From: JBJHBP01 sp050485645
GTDB taxonomy: Bacteria; Pseudomonadota; Gammaproteobacteria; Steroidobacterales; Rariloculaceae
Length of the DNA stretch: 64,000 bases
Assembly: GCA_050485645.1 (NCBI GenBank)
Contig: JBJHBT010000018.1
Coordinates: 8,696-72,695, forward strand
Direction: 5' to 3'
The notes below the pieces were generated by a model, which saw nothing but the letters and a program-made list of their open reading frames with translations, was not told the DNA's origin and ran no database searches. The stretch's first letter is position 1. Each line of letters starts with the position of its first letter. Below are positions 51,084-60,590 of the stretch, in pieces. The position numbers and the translations under genes were made by a program.

Positions 51084-51098
51084 TCGAACACTGTTCGA
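51084..51098. promoter_or_regulatory. 15-bp palindrome before the hybrid kinase gene
   Basis: TCGAACA-C-TGTTCGA, perfect 7-bp arms around one base, 22 bases upstream of the GTG. Typical size for a dimeric repressor or activator site. Confidence 0.4.
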
Positions 51099-51120
51099 TA
51101 CAGCATCGCCCGGGCCAAGC

Positions 51121-52647
51121 GTGAACGACAATTACGACCTGTCAGGCGATCTCGCGAAACGCCTGCTCAACGCTGCTCCAGACCCCACCGTGATCGTCGA
51201 TCGCAGCGGCGTGATCGTGTTCGCCAACACGCGCATAGAACAAACGTTCGGCTATGATCACGATGAGTTGATCGGGCAATCCGTGGAAACACTGCTCCCG
51301 GAACGTTTCCGCGAATCACACCCGCGCCACAGACAGCAGTTCTCCGAATCGGCGCAACCGCGACCGATGGGCGCCGGGCTCGATCTGTACGGTCGCCACA
51401 AGGATGGACATGAGTTCCCGGTCGAAGTCAGCCTGAGTCCGCTGCAGACAGCCGGCGGGCTGCTGATCTCCAGTGCGATACGCGATGTCACCGAGCAGCG
51501 CCGGATCGAGCGCGCTCTGGCCGATGCCGATCGCGCGAAAAGCCGCTTTCTTGCTGCCGCCAGCCACGATCTGCGTCAGCCACTGCAGGCACTGATGCTG
51601 CTGAATCGTGCCGCAACACGCAGCTGCGCGCATGACGGCGAGCTGCCGGAGATACTCGACCGGCAGCAGAAGGCGCTGGAGTCCATGTCCGCGCTGCTGA
51701 ATTCGCTGCTCGACGTCAGCAAACTGGACTCGGGCGGAATAGAGCCCCAGCCAGCGAACATCGCCCTGCAACAGATCTTCGACCAGCTTCAGAGCAACTT
51801 CGTCGAACAGGCGCACGAGAAAGACCTGACTCTGCGCATCGCCGAGACCGACCTTGCGGTATGCACCGATGCGCAACTGCTGCAACAGCTGTTGGCCAAT
51901 CTGCTGTCCAATGCGATCCGCTACACGTCAGCCGGTGAAGTCAGCATCCATGCGGCAGCCGAGGACTGGCAGAACGTCACGGTCATCGTCGAGGACACGG
52001 GTATCGGCATTCCGGAAAATGAAATCGATCTCGTCTTCTCCGAGTTCTATCAGGTGGAGCGCCAGTCGGTAAGACAGGAGGGTCTGGGGCTGGGCCTTTC
52101 CATCGTGAAACGCATTGCCGCACTACTGGATGTGCCGCTGAGCATCGACTCGAAGGAAGGCAGGGGCACGCGGTTCATCCTGCAGCTGCGCCGCGCGGCG
52201 CAGGCCGAACCGGCAGGCGTCAGAGCCATCGCGCATCGCCCATCCGATGGCGCGCGAATCCTGATCGTCGACGACGACCGCGCGGTAGCCGATGCCACCA
52301 GGCTGTTGCTGGAGATCGAGGGATTCGAGGTACAGGTGGCGACCAACGAGGCGGAGGCCATGCAGGCGGTAGTGTCTGTCAATCCGGACCTGATCATCAG
52401 CGACTTTCATCTGCGCTGCGGCAGCAATGGCGCCACGGTGGTCAGGAATCTGCGTGCGGCGCTCAGCAGTGCCACGCCGGTCATCTTCGTCAGTGGCGAC
52501 ACCACCGGCCTGCCCAGGAACGACTCGCTGCGACAGGCGCAGTACCTGATCAAGCCACTGAACGGTGACGAGCTGCTGCGCGCGATTCACAGCGGACTGG
52601 CAACGGAACCCGATCGGTCCGGCGCTCATCCGGTTTCCACCGACTGA
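51121..52647 (+). CDS. Hybrid histidine kinase (PAS-HisKA-ATPase-receiver)
   Basis: 508 residues, soluble, GTG start. PAS domain about 14-125; HisKA with His149 in AAASHDLRQPLQAL; N box LANLLSNAIRYT, G1 DTGIGIP, G2 GLGLGLSIVK; then a C-terminal receiver with Asp427 in LIISDFHL and Lys in LIKPLNG. The C-terminal receiver suggests regulation by phosphorelay or autophosphate sink; no separate output gene is adjacent. Tail-to-tail with glgC, only six bases between the stops. Confidence 0.92.
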   Translation: MNDNYDLSGDLAKRLLNAAPDPTVIVDRSGVIVFANTRIEQTFGYDHDELIGQSVETLLPERFRESHPRHRQQFSESAQPRPMGAGLDLYGRHKDGHEFPVEVSLSPLQTAGGLLISSAIRDVTEQRRIERALADADRAKSRFLAAASHDLRQPLQALMLLNRAATRSCAHDGELPEILDRQQKALESMSALLNSLLDVSKLDSGGIEPQPANIALQQIFDQLQSNFVEQAHEKDLTLRIAETDLAVCTDAQLLQQLLANLLSNAIRYTSAGEVSIHAAAEDWQNVTVIVEDTGIGIPENEIDLVFSEFYQVERQSVRQEGLGLGLSIVKRIAALLDVPLSIDSKEGRGTRFILQLRRAAQAEPAGVRAIAHRPSDGARILIVDDDRAVADATRLLLEIEGFEVQVATNEAEAMQAVVSVNPDLIISDFHLRCGSNGATVVRNLRAALSSATPVIFVSGDTTGLPRNDSLRQAQYLIKPLNGDELLRAIHSGLATEPDRSGAHPVSTD

Positions 52648-52653
52648 GGCCAT

Positions 52654-53898
52654 TCACGCCACGCATCGCACTTCCGCCGAATCCGCTTCGGCGTTCAGAC
52701 TCTCGGCTGTGACCAGCGTAATGCCGGTGGCCGATACGTGGTTGCGGCCTGCTTCCGCGGCCTTATCGACTCCGATCATGCTCCCGTCCGGCACCACCAC
52801 GCCGCTGTCGATGACGGCCCGGTGGATGCGGCAGTGACGACCGATCCGTGCACCGGGCAGTACCACGCTGTGCGCGATGATGGTGCCTGGGTCGATGTGA
52901 CATCCGGTGGAAAGCACGGAATGCTCCACCGACCCTGCGACGGTGCAACCGGCCGACACGACGGAACGACGTGCGTAACCCTCACCGACGAACTTCGGTG
53001 GCGCCAGCCGTGCCTGGCAGGTGTGGATCGGCCACGAGAGGTCATGCAGATCCAGCCCGGGACTGTCGGCCAGCAGATCCATGTTCGCCTGCCAGTAGCT
53101 GTCCAGGGTGCCTACGTCGCGCCAGTAGCAGGACGCCATCCCGGCGTCCTGGAATGCGTGCGCATAGACGCGACGTGACCGGATCATCGCCGGCAGCACG
53201 TCGCGGCCGAAGTCACGCGATGAGGACGGGTCGAGGGCGTCTGTCTTCAGACGCTCAATCAACGCCGACCGGCGGAACACATAGATCCCCATCGATGCCA
53301 GCACCCGGTCCGGCCGCTCCGGCAGCGGTCTGGGCGTGGCCGGCTTCTCATCGAAACGCTGCACCCGTCTGCCTGCATCGATGGCCATCACGCCGAAGGC
53401 ACTGGCCTCCTCCACCGGCACTTCCACACATCCGACGGTCGCCTCGGCGCCCGACGCGACATGCGCATCCAGCATTGGTCGATAGTCCATTCTGTAAATG
53501 TGATCGCCAGCCAGAATCAGGACCAGGTCCGAATCATGACCCTCGATCAGATCCAGGTTCTGGAACACGGCGTCGGCGGTACCGGCGTACCAGCCGTCAC
53601 CACGCCGCTGCTGCGCGGGCCATAGCTCGATGAACTCGCCTATCTCCGGACGCAGGATGTTCCACCCCTGCTGCACATGCTTGATCAGAGAATGGGACTT
53701 GTACTGTGTCAGCAGCGCCATGCGGCGGATGCCGGAATTCACGCTGTTGGAGAGCGGGAAGTCGATGTTGCGGTACTGGCCGCCGAACGGCAGTGCCGGC
53801 TTGGCGTGCCAGCGGGTCAGAGGGCCAAGCCGGGTGCCGCTGCCCCCGGCAAGCACCAGCGCCAGGGTGTTCTGTTCCGGAAGACGTGGCTGTCGCAC
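52654..53898 (-). CDS. glgC: Glucose-1-phosphate adenylyltransferase (ADP-glucose pyrophosphorylase)
   Basis: 414 residues from a GTG at 53898 with GGAGCG upstream. First step of glycogen synthesis. LVLAGGSGTRLGPLTRWHAKPALPFGGQYRNIDFPLSN (binding of ATP and allosteric site), ADAVFQNLDLI, AGDHIYRMDY and the C-terminal left-handed beta-helix are present. No glgA or glgB in the window. The GTG start was preferred to a GTG at 53946, which lacks a ribosome-binding site. Confidence 0.95.
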   Translation of the reverse strand: MRQPRLPEQNTLALVLAGGSGTRLGPLTRWHAKPALPFGGQYRNIDFPLSNSVNSGIRRMALLTQYKSHSLIKHVQQGWNILRPEIGEFIELWPAQQRRGDGWYAGTADAVFQNLDLIEGHDSDLVLILAGDHIYRMDYRPMLDAHVASGAEATVGCVEVPVEEASAFGVMAIDAGRRVQRFDEKPATPRPLPERPDRVLASMGIYVFRRSALIERLKTDALDPSSSRDFGRDVLPAMIRSRRVYAHAFQDAGMASCYWRDVGTLDSYWQANMDLLADSPGLDLHDLSWPIHTCQARLAPPKFVGEGYARRSVVSAGCTVAGSVEHSVLSTGCHIDPGTIIAHSVVLPGARIGRHCRIHRAVIDSGVVVPDGSMIGVDKAAEAGRNHVSATGITLVTAESLNAEADSAEVRCVA

Positions 53899-54058
53899 GG
53901 TCGCGCTCCTTGTGGGTCTGCACTGTCGGTTCGGATCAGCCGGCACCCCGGACCGGCAGACCCGATCTGTCAGGTTAATCCTCGCGAACAGCGCGAATCA
54001 GTTCGTATTTGTACCTACGTATTCACACGATAAAAGATGATTTCCCGATTGTGATAAA
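53899..54058. promoter_or_regulatory. AT-rich control region upstream of glgC
   Basis: 160 bases, AT-rich for this genome, between ppsA and glgC. It contains TACGTAG on the glgC sense strand near 54020-54030 and a TTGTGATAAATCAG sequence that resembles an FNR/ANR box at about seven of ten positions. No gene recognised. Confidence 0.35.
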
Positions 54059-56458
54059 TCAGGCGCGCGCCGCGGATTCGTCCTGCCTGCTCTCCGCGGC
54101 CGCGACATGCTGTTTTACGTTCAGAAAGCTGTCCGGCGTAATGGAAATCGAGTCGACCCCGCAGGCCACGAGGAAACCGGCGAACTCCGGGCGGTCGCTG
54201 GGCGCCTGGCCGCACAGCCCGACCGGACGTCCGCACTCGTGCGCAGAACTGATCGCCTGGGCGATCGTGCGTCTGACGGCCTCGTTCTCTTCGTCGAACA
54301 GATCGCTGAGCCGGTCCGAATCCCGGTCCACCCCGAGCACCAGCTGTGTCAGATCGTTGCTGCCGATCGAGAAGCCGTCAAACCGCTTCGCGAATTCCTG
54401 CGCGAGAATCACATTGGACGGAATCTCACACATCACATAGACCTGCAGGCCGTTGACGCCACGCTCCAGCCCGTTGTCACGCATCACGTCCAGCACCCGG
54501 TCCGCCTCGTGGGGACTGCGGCAGAATGGAATCATCACGATCACATTGTCCAGCCCGATGTCATCGCGAACACGTCGCAGCGCCGCGCACTCCAGCGCGA
54601 ATCCTTCCCGGTAGCCGTCGCTGTAGTAACGGCTGGCACCACGCCAGCCCAGCATCGGGTTCTCCTCCTCCGGCTCGAATGCCTCGCCGCCAAGCAGATT
54701 GGCGTATTCGTTGGTCTTGAAGTCACTGGTGCGCACAATCACGGGCTTCGGGTAGTGGGCGGCCGCGATGCGCGCGATACCGCAGGCCAGCCGGTCGACA
54801 AAATACTCCGAACCGCTGTCCCAGGCGCGGATCAGGCTGGCGATGCGGCGCCGCTCACGGCGTGAAACAACCTCCTTCGGATACAGCAGAGCCATCGGGT
54901 GCACACGTATGTGATGGCCGATAATGAACTCCAGCCGCGCAAGACCGACCCCGTCGACAGGCAGGCGCCACCAGCGGAAAGCGCCCGCGGGGTTGGCGAC
55001 ATTCAGCATGATCCGCGTCCGCGTCGCTGGAATCTGGTCCAGCGTCACGCTGCTGACCTCGAACTCCGCGATGCCCTCATACACGAAGCCGGTGTCGCCC
55101 TCGGCGCAGGACACCGTCACCACGTCGCCGTCCCGCATCGTGCTCGTTGCCCGGCCGGTACCGATCACGGCCGGCAGCCCAAGCTCACGGCTGACGATGG
55201 CCGCATGCGATGTGCGGCCGCCGTGATCGGTCACGATCGCCGCCGCCTGCTTCATGACCGGCACCCAGTCCGGATCGGTCATACCGGTGACCAGAATACC
55301 GCCGGGAACGAAGCGATCGATCTGATCAGCGCTTTCGAGCCGGCACACGCGCCCGGTTGCCACGGAATCGCCGATGCTCAGGCCGACCAGCAGCGTGCGG
55401 CCCTTGCTGATGATCCGGCTGGACTTCAGCACATCGCTGCCGCGCCGTGACTGCACCGTCTCGGGCCGCGCCTGCACGATATAGAGTTCGCCGTTGCGAC
55501 CGTCCCTGGCCCATTCCATGTCCATGGGCTTGCCGTAATGCTGCTCGATGCGTACAGCCCAGCGCGCCAGTGTCAGAATGTCCGCCTCGGACAGTACGAA
55601 GGCGTCGCGGTAGCGTCGACGGGATTTCCTGGTGCGCGTCGTGGCTGCACCGCGACCGTAGACCATGCGCTGTTCCTTGCGGCCCAGCACGCGATCGATC
55701 ACGGGCCGTTTGCCCTGCACGGCCAGCAGCGGCTTGAGCACCCGATATTCGTCAGGATCCACGCTGCCCTGCACAACGGTTTCACCCAGCCCCCAATTGG
55801 CGTTGATGACAACCACATCGGGGAAGCCGGTCTCGGTATCCACCGAAAACATCACGCCGGCCGCCCCGCGGTCGGCGCGCACCATCAGCTGCACCCCCAC
55901 CGACAGCGCAACCCGGGTGTGATCGATCTTCTGGTTCTCGCGATAGCTGATGGCCCTGTTGGTGAACAGGGAAGCGAAACAGCGTCTGCAGGCGTCGGCC
56001 AGCGCCTGCGCACCGGTGATGTTGAGAAAGCTCTCCTGCTGCCCGGCGAAACTCGCCTCCGGCAGATCCTCGGCGGTGGCACTGGAGCGCACCGCGACGT
56101 CGACCTTCGTCATCCCGGTGCGACGGCCCAGTTCGTGGTATGCATCGTCGATCGCCGCAACCAGCACATCGGGCATGCGGCCGGCCAGAAACAGTCCACG
56201 GATCTCCCGGCCGGCATCATCCAGCGTGCACTCGCCGTCGTGCATGCGCTGCACGGCCTGCCGCAGCGGTTCAGCGAGATCGTTGTTGCCGACAAAGGCG
56301 TGATAGGCATCGGTGGTGACCGCGAAACCATCAGGAACGCGGACACCCTCCGCGGAGAGCGCGCGGACCATCTCACCCAGCGACGCGTTCTTGCCACCGA
56401 CGCGCGGCAGGTCATCCATGCCGATGGCATCGAACCAGGCGATGTAGTCGGAAGCCAT
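54059..56458 (-). CDS. ppsA: Phosphoenolpyruvate synthase
   Basis: 799 residues. Makes PEP from pyruvate and ATP. N-terminal ATP-grasp domain (VGGKNASLGEMVRAL, VAVRSSATAEDLPEASFAGQQESFLN), swivelling phospho-His domain (GGRTSHAAIVSRELGLPAVIGT), and a TIM-barrel with the PEP site (MIPFCRSP, QVYVMCEIPSNV, GSNDLTQL, GLCGQAPSD). All are in order and the length fits. Hsp20 is three bases upstream on the same strand. Confidence 0.96.
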   Translation of the reverse strand: MASDYIAWFDAIGMDDLPRVGGKNASLGEMVRALSAEGVRVPDGFAVTTDAYHAFVGNNDLAEPLRQAVQRMHDGECTLDDAGREIRGLFLAGRMPDVLVAAIDDAYHELGRRTGMTKVDVAVRSSATAEDLPEASFAGQQESFLNITGAQALADACRRCFASLFTNRAISYRENQKIDHTRVALSVGVQLMVRADRGAAGVMFSVDTETGFPDVVVINANWGLGETVVQGSVDPDEYRVLKPLLAVQGKRPVIDRVLGRKEQRMVYGRGAATTRTRKSRRRYRDAFVLSEADILTLARWAVRIEQHYGKPMDMEWARDGRNGELYIVQARPETVQSRRGSDVLKSSRIISKGRTLLVGLSIGDSVATGRVCRLESADQIDRFVPGGILVTGMTDPDWVPVMKQAAAIVTDHGGRTSHAAIVSRELGLPAVIGTGRATSTMRDGDVVTVSCAEGDTGFVYEGIAEFEVSSVTLDQIPATRTRIMLNVANPAGAFRWWRLPVDGVGLARLEFIIGHHIRVHPMALLYPKEVVSRRERRRIASLIRAWDSGSEYFVDRLACGIARIAAAHYPKPVIVRTSDFKTNEYANLLGGEAFEPEEENPMLGWRGASRYYSDGYREGFALECAALRRVRDDIGLDNVIVMIPFCRSPHEADRVLDVMRDNGLERGVNGLQVYVMCEIPSNVILAQEFAKRFDGFSIGSNDLTQLVLGVDRDSDRLSDLFDEENEAVRRTIAQAISSAHECGRPVGLCGQAPSDRPEFAGFLVACGVDSISITPDSFLNVKQHVAAAESRQDESAARA

Positions 56459-56460
56459 GT

Positions 56461-57027
56461 TCAGACGCCGAACCGGATCTTGCGACGGCGCGACTGCGAT
56501 ATCTTCGGCAACCGCAGGTTCATCACCCCGTCGCTGAAGCTGGCCTGCGCCCTGTCCGCATCGACTTCCGCCGGCAGCAGCACCGAGCGGCTGAACTGTC
56601 CGGAGCGGATTTCCCTGCGGTAGTAGTCCTTCTTCCTGTCTTCCTGTTCCTGGCTGCGGCTCGCGCGTATCGTGAGCACACGATCAACCACGGATACATC
56701 AAGGTCCTCCTTCGCGACCCCCGGCAGCTCCGCCCGCACGACGATCTCGGTGTCCTCGTCGGCCACGTCGACCAGAGGCAGACGTTCGGTGGCACTGCCA
56801 CGCGTGCCGGGCCAGAACACGCCCGGGCCCGGCCAGGAGCCCGGAGACGGTGCCGGCCAGCGTCGCTGCAGAAAATCCTCGAAGAGCTGATCGAAGTCCT
56901 CGAAAACCGACAGCCCGCGGCCCGAATCCAGGGATGTCCCCTCAGCCGACCGGCCAACCGGCGCACGCGGTGCGGCCCTTTGCGCGGTTGCAGCCGGTTT
57001 CGCCCGTTTCTTTTTTCCCAGTGCCAT
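56461..57027 (-). CDS. Small heat shock protein Hsp20 family
   Basis: 188 residues. A flexible N-terminal arm (about 1-75) rich in Lys, Ala and Gly precedes the alpha-crystallin domain, VRAELPGVAKEDLDVSVVDRVLTIRASRS, ending with ASFSDGVMNLRLPK and the C-terminal IXI-like tail. Holdase chaperone. Directly followed by ppsA, so probably one unit. Confidence 0.92.
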   Translation of the reverse strand: MALGKKKRAKPAATAQRAAPRAPVGRSAEGTSLDSGRGLSVFEDFDQLFEDFLQRRWPAPSPGSWPGPGVFWPGTRGSATERLPLVDVADEDTEIVVRAELPGVAKEDLDVSVVDRVLTIRASRSQEQEDRKKDYYRREIRSGQFSRSVLLPAEVDADRAQASFSDGVMNLRLPKISQSRRRKIRFGV

Positions 57028-57102
57028 CGTCGTTCTCCTGCTGTATCTGCAAAGCGGTTATCAAGCCTGCAACGGAATAAACGACTTTCGGTACTAGCGA
57101 TT

Positions 57103-59817
57103 CTACGTACTCCGCCGTACCACCCACTTCTCCAGTTCGACCAGTACGAACACCGCCGCACCCACCGCCAGACAGCTGACCCAGCCGATGAGTCCCAGCG
57201 ACTCGGTGCCGAAAAGCTGATGCATCAGCGGCACGTGGGTGAAGACCGCCTGCAGAAGCACGCAACCGCCGATGGCGTAGAGCACGACCACGTTCCCCGT
57301 CAAACCGTGCCAGCCCAGCGATGACTGCAGGAAGAACCGCGCACTGACCAGGTAGAAGATCTGTCCCATCACCAGCGCATTCACTGCCATCGTGCGGGCG
57401 TACTCGAGCGAGGTGACTTCACGGGCCTGCTCCAGCATGAACAGCCCTCCCGCACCGACCAGCAGCAGCAGGCCGACGAATGCGACCCTCCACAACACAT
57501 ATGCCGAGAGCAGGGGTTCGTCGCCATCCCGCGGCGGCCGCAACATCACATCACCCTCGGCCCCCTCCCATGCGAAGGCGATACCCAGTGTGATCGCCGT
57601 GACCATGTTGACCCAGAGAATCTGCACCGGTGTGATCGGCAGCATCCAGCCGAGCAGGATGGCGGCCACGATCACCAGCGACTGCGCGGCGTTGGTTGGC
57701 AGAATGAAGAGGATGGCCTTCCTGAGGTTGTCGTACACGGTACGGCCTTCCTCGATGGCCCGCTCGATGGAGGCGAAGTTGTCATCCGCAAGCACCATCT
57801 CGGCAGCCTCGCGTGCGGCCTCGGTGCCCTTCAATCCCATCGCAATACCGACATCGGCACGCTTCAGCGCCGGAGCATCGTTTACGCCGTCACCGGTCAT
57901 CGCAGTGATCTCACCCCGTGCCTGCAGGGCCTTCACCAGCCTCAGCTTGTGCTCCGGACTGGCCCGCGCGAACACATCCGTGTCGCTCACCCGTTCGCGC
58001 AGCGTATCGTCGTCCAGCTGTTCGATGTCGCGCCCGGTGAGCGCCCTGTCGCAGCCCTCAAGGCCCAGCTCGCGCGCAATCGCCTGCGCGGTCATCACGT
58101 GATCTCCGGTGATCATCTTCACGCGGATGCCCGCGCGCTGGCAGGTGGCGACCGCAACAACGGCTTCTTCCCGCGGCGGGTCGATCAATCCGATCAGCCC
58201 CAGCAGCGTCAGCCCGCTCTCGACATCGCTCGCCGTCAGTTCCCTGGTCTGCGTGGCCACATCCCTGCGCGCCACCGCCAGTACGCGCTGACCACGCTCG
58301 GCGATGGCGTCGATCCGTTCACGCCACGAATCCTGCTTCAGCGGACACGGTTCACCATCGCGCAACTCCGTGTCGCACATGTCCAGCAGTCGCTCCGGCG
58401 CACCCTTGACGCAGATGAAGTGCCGACCGTCGCGGCCGTGGTTCAGCGTCGCCATGTAGCGGCGTTCCGACGTGAACGGAATCACCTCAAGTCGCGGCCA
58501 CTCGTCGTGTTCGGTGGCGGGTTCCAAGCCGGCCTTGTGGGCGAGCACGATCAGGGCGGCTTCCGTCGGATCGCCTTCCGGAAGCCACTCACCATCCTGA
58601 TGCTTGAGCTGGGCATCACTGCAGATCATCGCGGCCTGCACCAGCGCCTTCAGATCGGCGTCCTGATCGATTTCAACGGCGCAGCCGTCCTCCATGAAGC
58701 CGCCAAGCGGCTGATATCCGACGCCCTCGACCACGACTTCACGCAGGGCCATGCGGACAGTCCTGGCCGTCATTTCGTTTCTCGTCAGCGTGCCGGTCTT
58801 GTCGGAACAGATCACCGTGACCGAACCCAGCGTTTCCACCGCCGGCAGGCGGCGGATGATCGCTTTGCGCCGCGCCATTCTCTCGACACCAATGGCCAGC
58901 GTGATCGTCATGACCGCCGGCAGTCCTTCGGGGATGGCCGCCACGGCCATACTGACCGCCGCAAAGAACATCTCGGCCGGTTCGCGTCCCCAGACCAGCG
59001 TACCCACCGCGTAGGTCACGGCCGCGAATGCAACGATCGCGAAGCTCAGCGTGCGGGCGAAGACATCCAGTCGCCGTGTCAGTGGCGTCTTCAGCGTCTG
59101 GATTTCCGCCAGCATTCCGCTGATGCGGCCGATCTCCGTGTCATCGCCGGTGGCGACGACGACGCCGACGCCCTGTCCGGCCGTGACCAGCGTGCCAAGA
59201 AATGCGATGCATGCGCGATCGCCGGCTCCGGCGGCGACGTCGACGGCCTGCACGGATTTCTCCGATGGCATGGATTCCCCGGTCAGCGCCGCTTCCTGCG
59301 TCTGAAGATTGCGGGTCTTGAGCAGGCGGATATCCGCCGGCACACGGTCACCGGCATCCAGCAGTACGATGTCACCCCGCACCAGCTGCTCAGCGTCGAT
59401 CTCCTGCCTGCGCCGATCACGCAGCACCCGGGCTTTGCGCGACAGCATGCCACGTACGGCTTCCAGAGCGCGTTCCGCCTTGCCTTCCTGGATGTAGCCG
59501 ATCAGTGCGATGATCACGACAACACCGAATATCACGCCGCTGTCCACCCACTCACCCAGCGCCGCAGTCACCACACCGGCGGCAACCAGGATGCCGATGA
59601 ACAGATTTCCGAACTGTGCCAGCAGTCGCTGCCAGGCGCTGCGTCCCGCGGCCGGGGTCAGGGTGTTCGCGCCGTAGCGTGTGAGGCGACGCGCCGCTTC
59701 ATCCTGCGTGAGACCGGTCTCCCGATCCGAGCCACAGGCGTCCAGCACCTGCGCCATCTCCAGCGCGTGCCAGGGTTGTGCGGTCTTCCTGTCGTCGGGC
59801 ATTCTGCGAGTATCCAT
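57103..59817 (-). CDS. P-type cation-transporting ATPase (P2 type)
   Basis: 904 residues from the ATG at 59817. Actuator TGESMPSEK, phosphorylation site CSDKTGTLT, PEGLP in TM4, nucleotide domain (KGAPERLLD, TGDH, GDGVNDAPALKRADVGIAMG) and a C-terminal set of six helices. TM6 reads NMVTAITLG, lacking the Asp used for Ca2+ in SERCA, so the ion may be Na+, H+ or another cation. Ends 75 bases before hsp20. Confidence 0.88.
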   Translation of the reverse strand: MDTRRMPDDRKTAQPWHALEMAQVLDACGSDRETGLTQDEAARRLTRYGANTLTPAAGRSAWQRLLAQFGNLFIGILVAAGVVTAALGEWVDSGVIFGVVVIIALIGYIQEGKAERALEAVRGMLSRKARVLRDRRRQEIDAEQLVRGDIVLLDAGDRVPADIRLLKTRNLQTQEAALTGESMPSEKSVQAVDVAAGAGDRACIAFLGTLVTAGQGVGVVVATGDDTEIGRISGMLAEIQTLKTPLTRRLDVFARTLSFAIVAFAAVTYAVGTLVWGREPAEMFFAAVSMAVAAIPEGLPAVMTITLAIGVERMARRKAIIRRLPAVETLGSVTVICSDKTGTLTRNEMTARTVRMALREVVVEGVGYQPLGGFMEDGCAVEIDQDADLKALVQAAMICSDAQLKHQDGEWLPEGDPTEAALIVLAHKAGLEPATEHDEWPRLEVIPFTSERRYMATLNHGRDGRHFICVKGAPERLLDMCDTELRDGEPCPLKQDSWRERIDAIAERGQRVLAVARRDVATQTRELTASDVESGLTLLGLIGLIDPPREEAVVAVATCQRAGIRVKMITGDHVMTAQAIARELGLEGCDRALTGRDIEQLDDDTLRERVSDTDVFARASPEHKLRLVKALQARGEITAMTGDGVNDAPALKRADVGIAMGLKGTEAAREAAEMVLADDNFASIERAIEEGRTVYDNLRKAILFILPTNAAQSLVIVAAILLGWMLPITPVQILWVNMVTAITLGIAFAWEGAEGDVMLRPPRDGDEPLLSAYVLWRVAFVGLLLLVGAGGLFMLEQAREVTSLEYARTMAVNALVMGQIFYLVSARFFLQSSLGWHGLTGNVVVLYAIGGCVLLQAVFTHVPLMHQLFGTESLGLIGWVSCLAVGAAVFVLVELEKWVVRRST

Positions 59818-59913
59818 TTTTCCGCGGCGATCCATTCGTCTCATCAGCCATGCTCATCGTCAGTATATGCAATCCGCCAACCGGAACGACCTCGGGAGCG
59901 ACGACGCGCGACA

Positions 59914-60573
59914 GTGACTGAACAACCCGGACGACCAACCCTGCCGCTGTCGTTGAAAATCGCCTATGCGATATTCGTCGCGGTACTCGTGCCCATATCG
60001 GTATACCAGTACGGCATACTGAACCTGCTCTGGTTCTCCAACATCGCGCTGCTCGGCGGTCTGGTGGCGGTCTGGCTGGAGAACGCGCGAATCGCCTCGG
60101 TGATGGCGGTCGCCACGCTGGCTCCGGAACTCGGCTGGATACTGGGTTTCGTCAGCGGCCTGCTGCGCAGTGGCGAGCCGCTGCTCGGCATCACCGCGTA
60201 CATGTTCGACGCGGAAATCCCTTTATGGATCCGCGCCCTCGCGCTGTATCACCTGGCTCTGCCCGTCATGCTGCTGTGGCTGATCCGGCAGCTGGGCTTC
60301 GATCGTCGCGCGCTGCGACTGTGGCTGCCGTGGGGCTGCGCGGTTCTGCTGTTGTCCTGGCTGCTGACCGATCCTGAGCGCAACGTCAATCTGGCATTCG
60401 GCCCGTTCGATGCATCCGTGGGCGTCGGTCTCAGGCTGGCCTGGCTGGCGGCGCTGCTGGCCGCCAGCTTGGTGACCTGGTGGGCCACGCATGCTGCGCT
60501 GACGTGGCTCTTCGGGCGGCTGCACCAGCTTGACACACACCGTAGCTCCCCTAAAACTCACACACCCCTTTGA
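59914..60573 (+). CDS. Multi-pass membrane protein of unknown function
   Basis: 219 residues with about six or seven hydrophobic segments (LSLKIAYAIFVAVLVPISVY, NIALLGGLVAVWLE, ITAYMFDAEIPLW, YHLALPVMLLWLIRQL, LWLPWGCAVLLLSWLL, LAWLAALLAASLVTWWA). GTG start with only a weak ribosome site. No conserved catalytic motif recognised. Divergent from the P-type ATPase gene and its stop touches the start region of the next gene. Confidence 0.6.
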   Translation: MTEQPGRPTLPLSLKIAYAIFVAVLVPISVYQYGILNLLWFSNIALLGGLVAVWLENARIASVMAVATLAPELGWILGFVSGLLRSGEPLLGITAYMFDAEIPLWIRALALYHLALPVMLLWLIRQLGFDRRALRLWLPWGCAVLLLSWLLTDPERNVNLAFGPFDASVGVGLRLAWLAALLAASLVTWWATHAALTWLFGRLHQLDTHRSSPKTHTPL

Positions 60574-60590
60574 AAATCAGGAACAGGAAC

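Noticed and set aside
57949..60573. Plus-strand open frame of 874 codons
   Set aside because: Most is antisense to the P-type ATPase; only the last 660 bases from the GTG at 59914 form a credible membrane protein.
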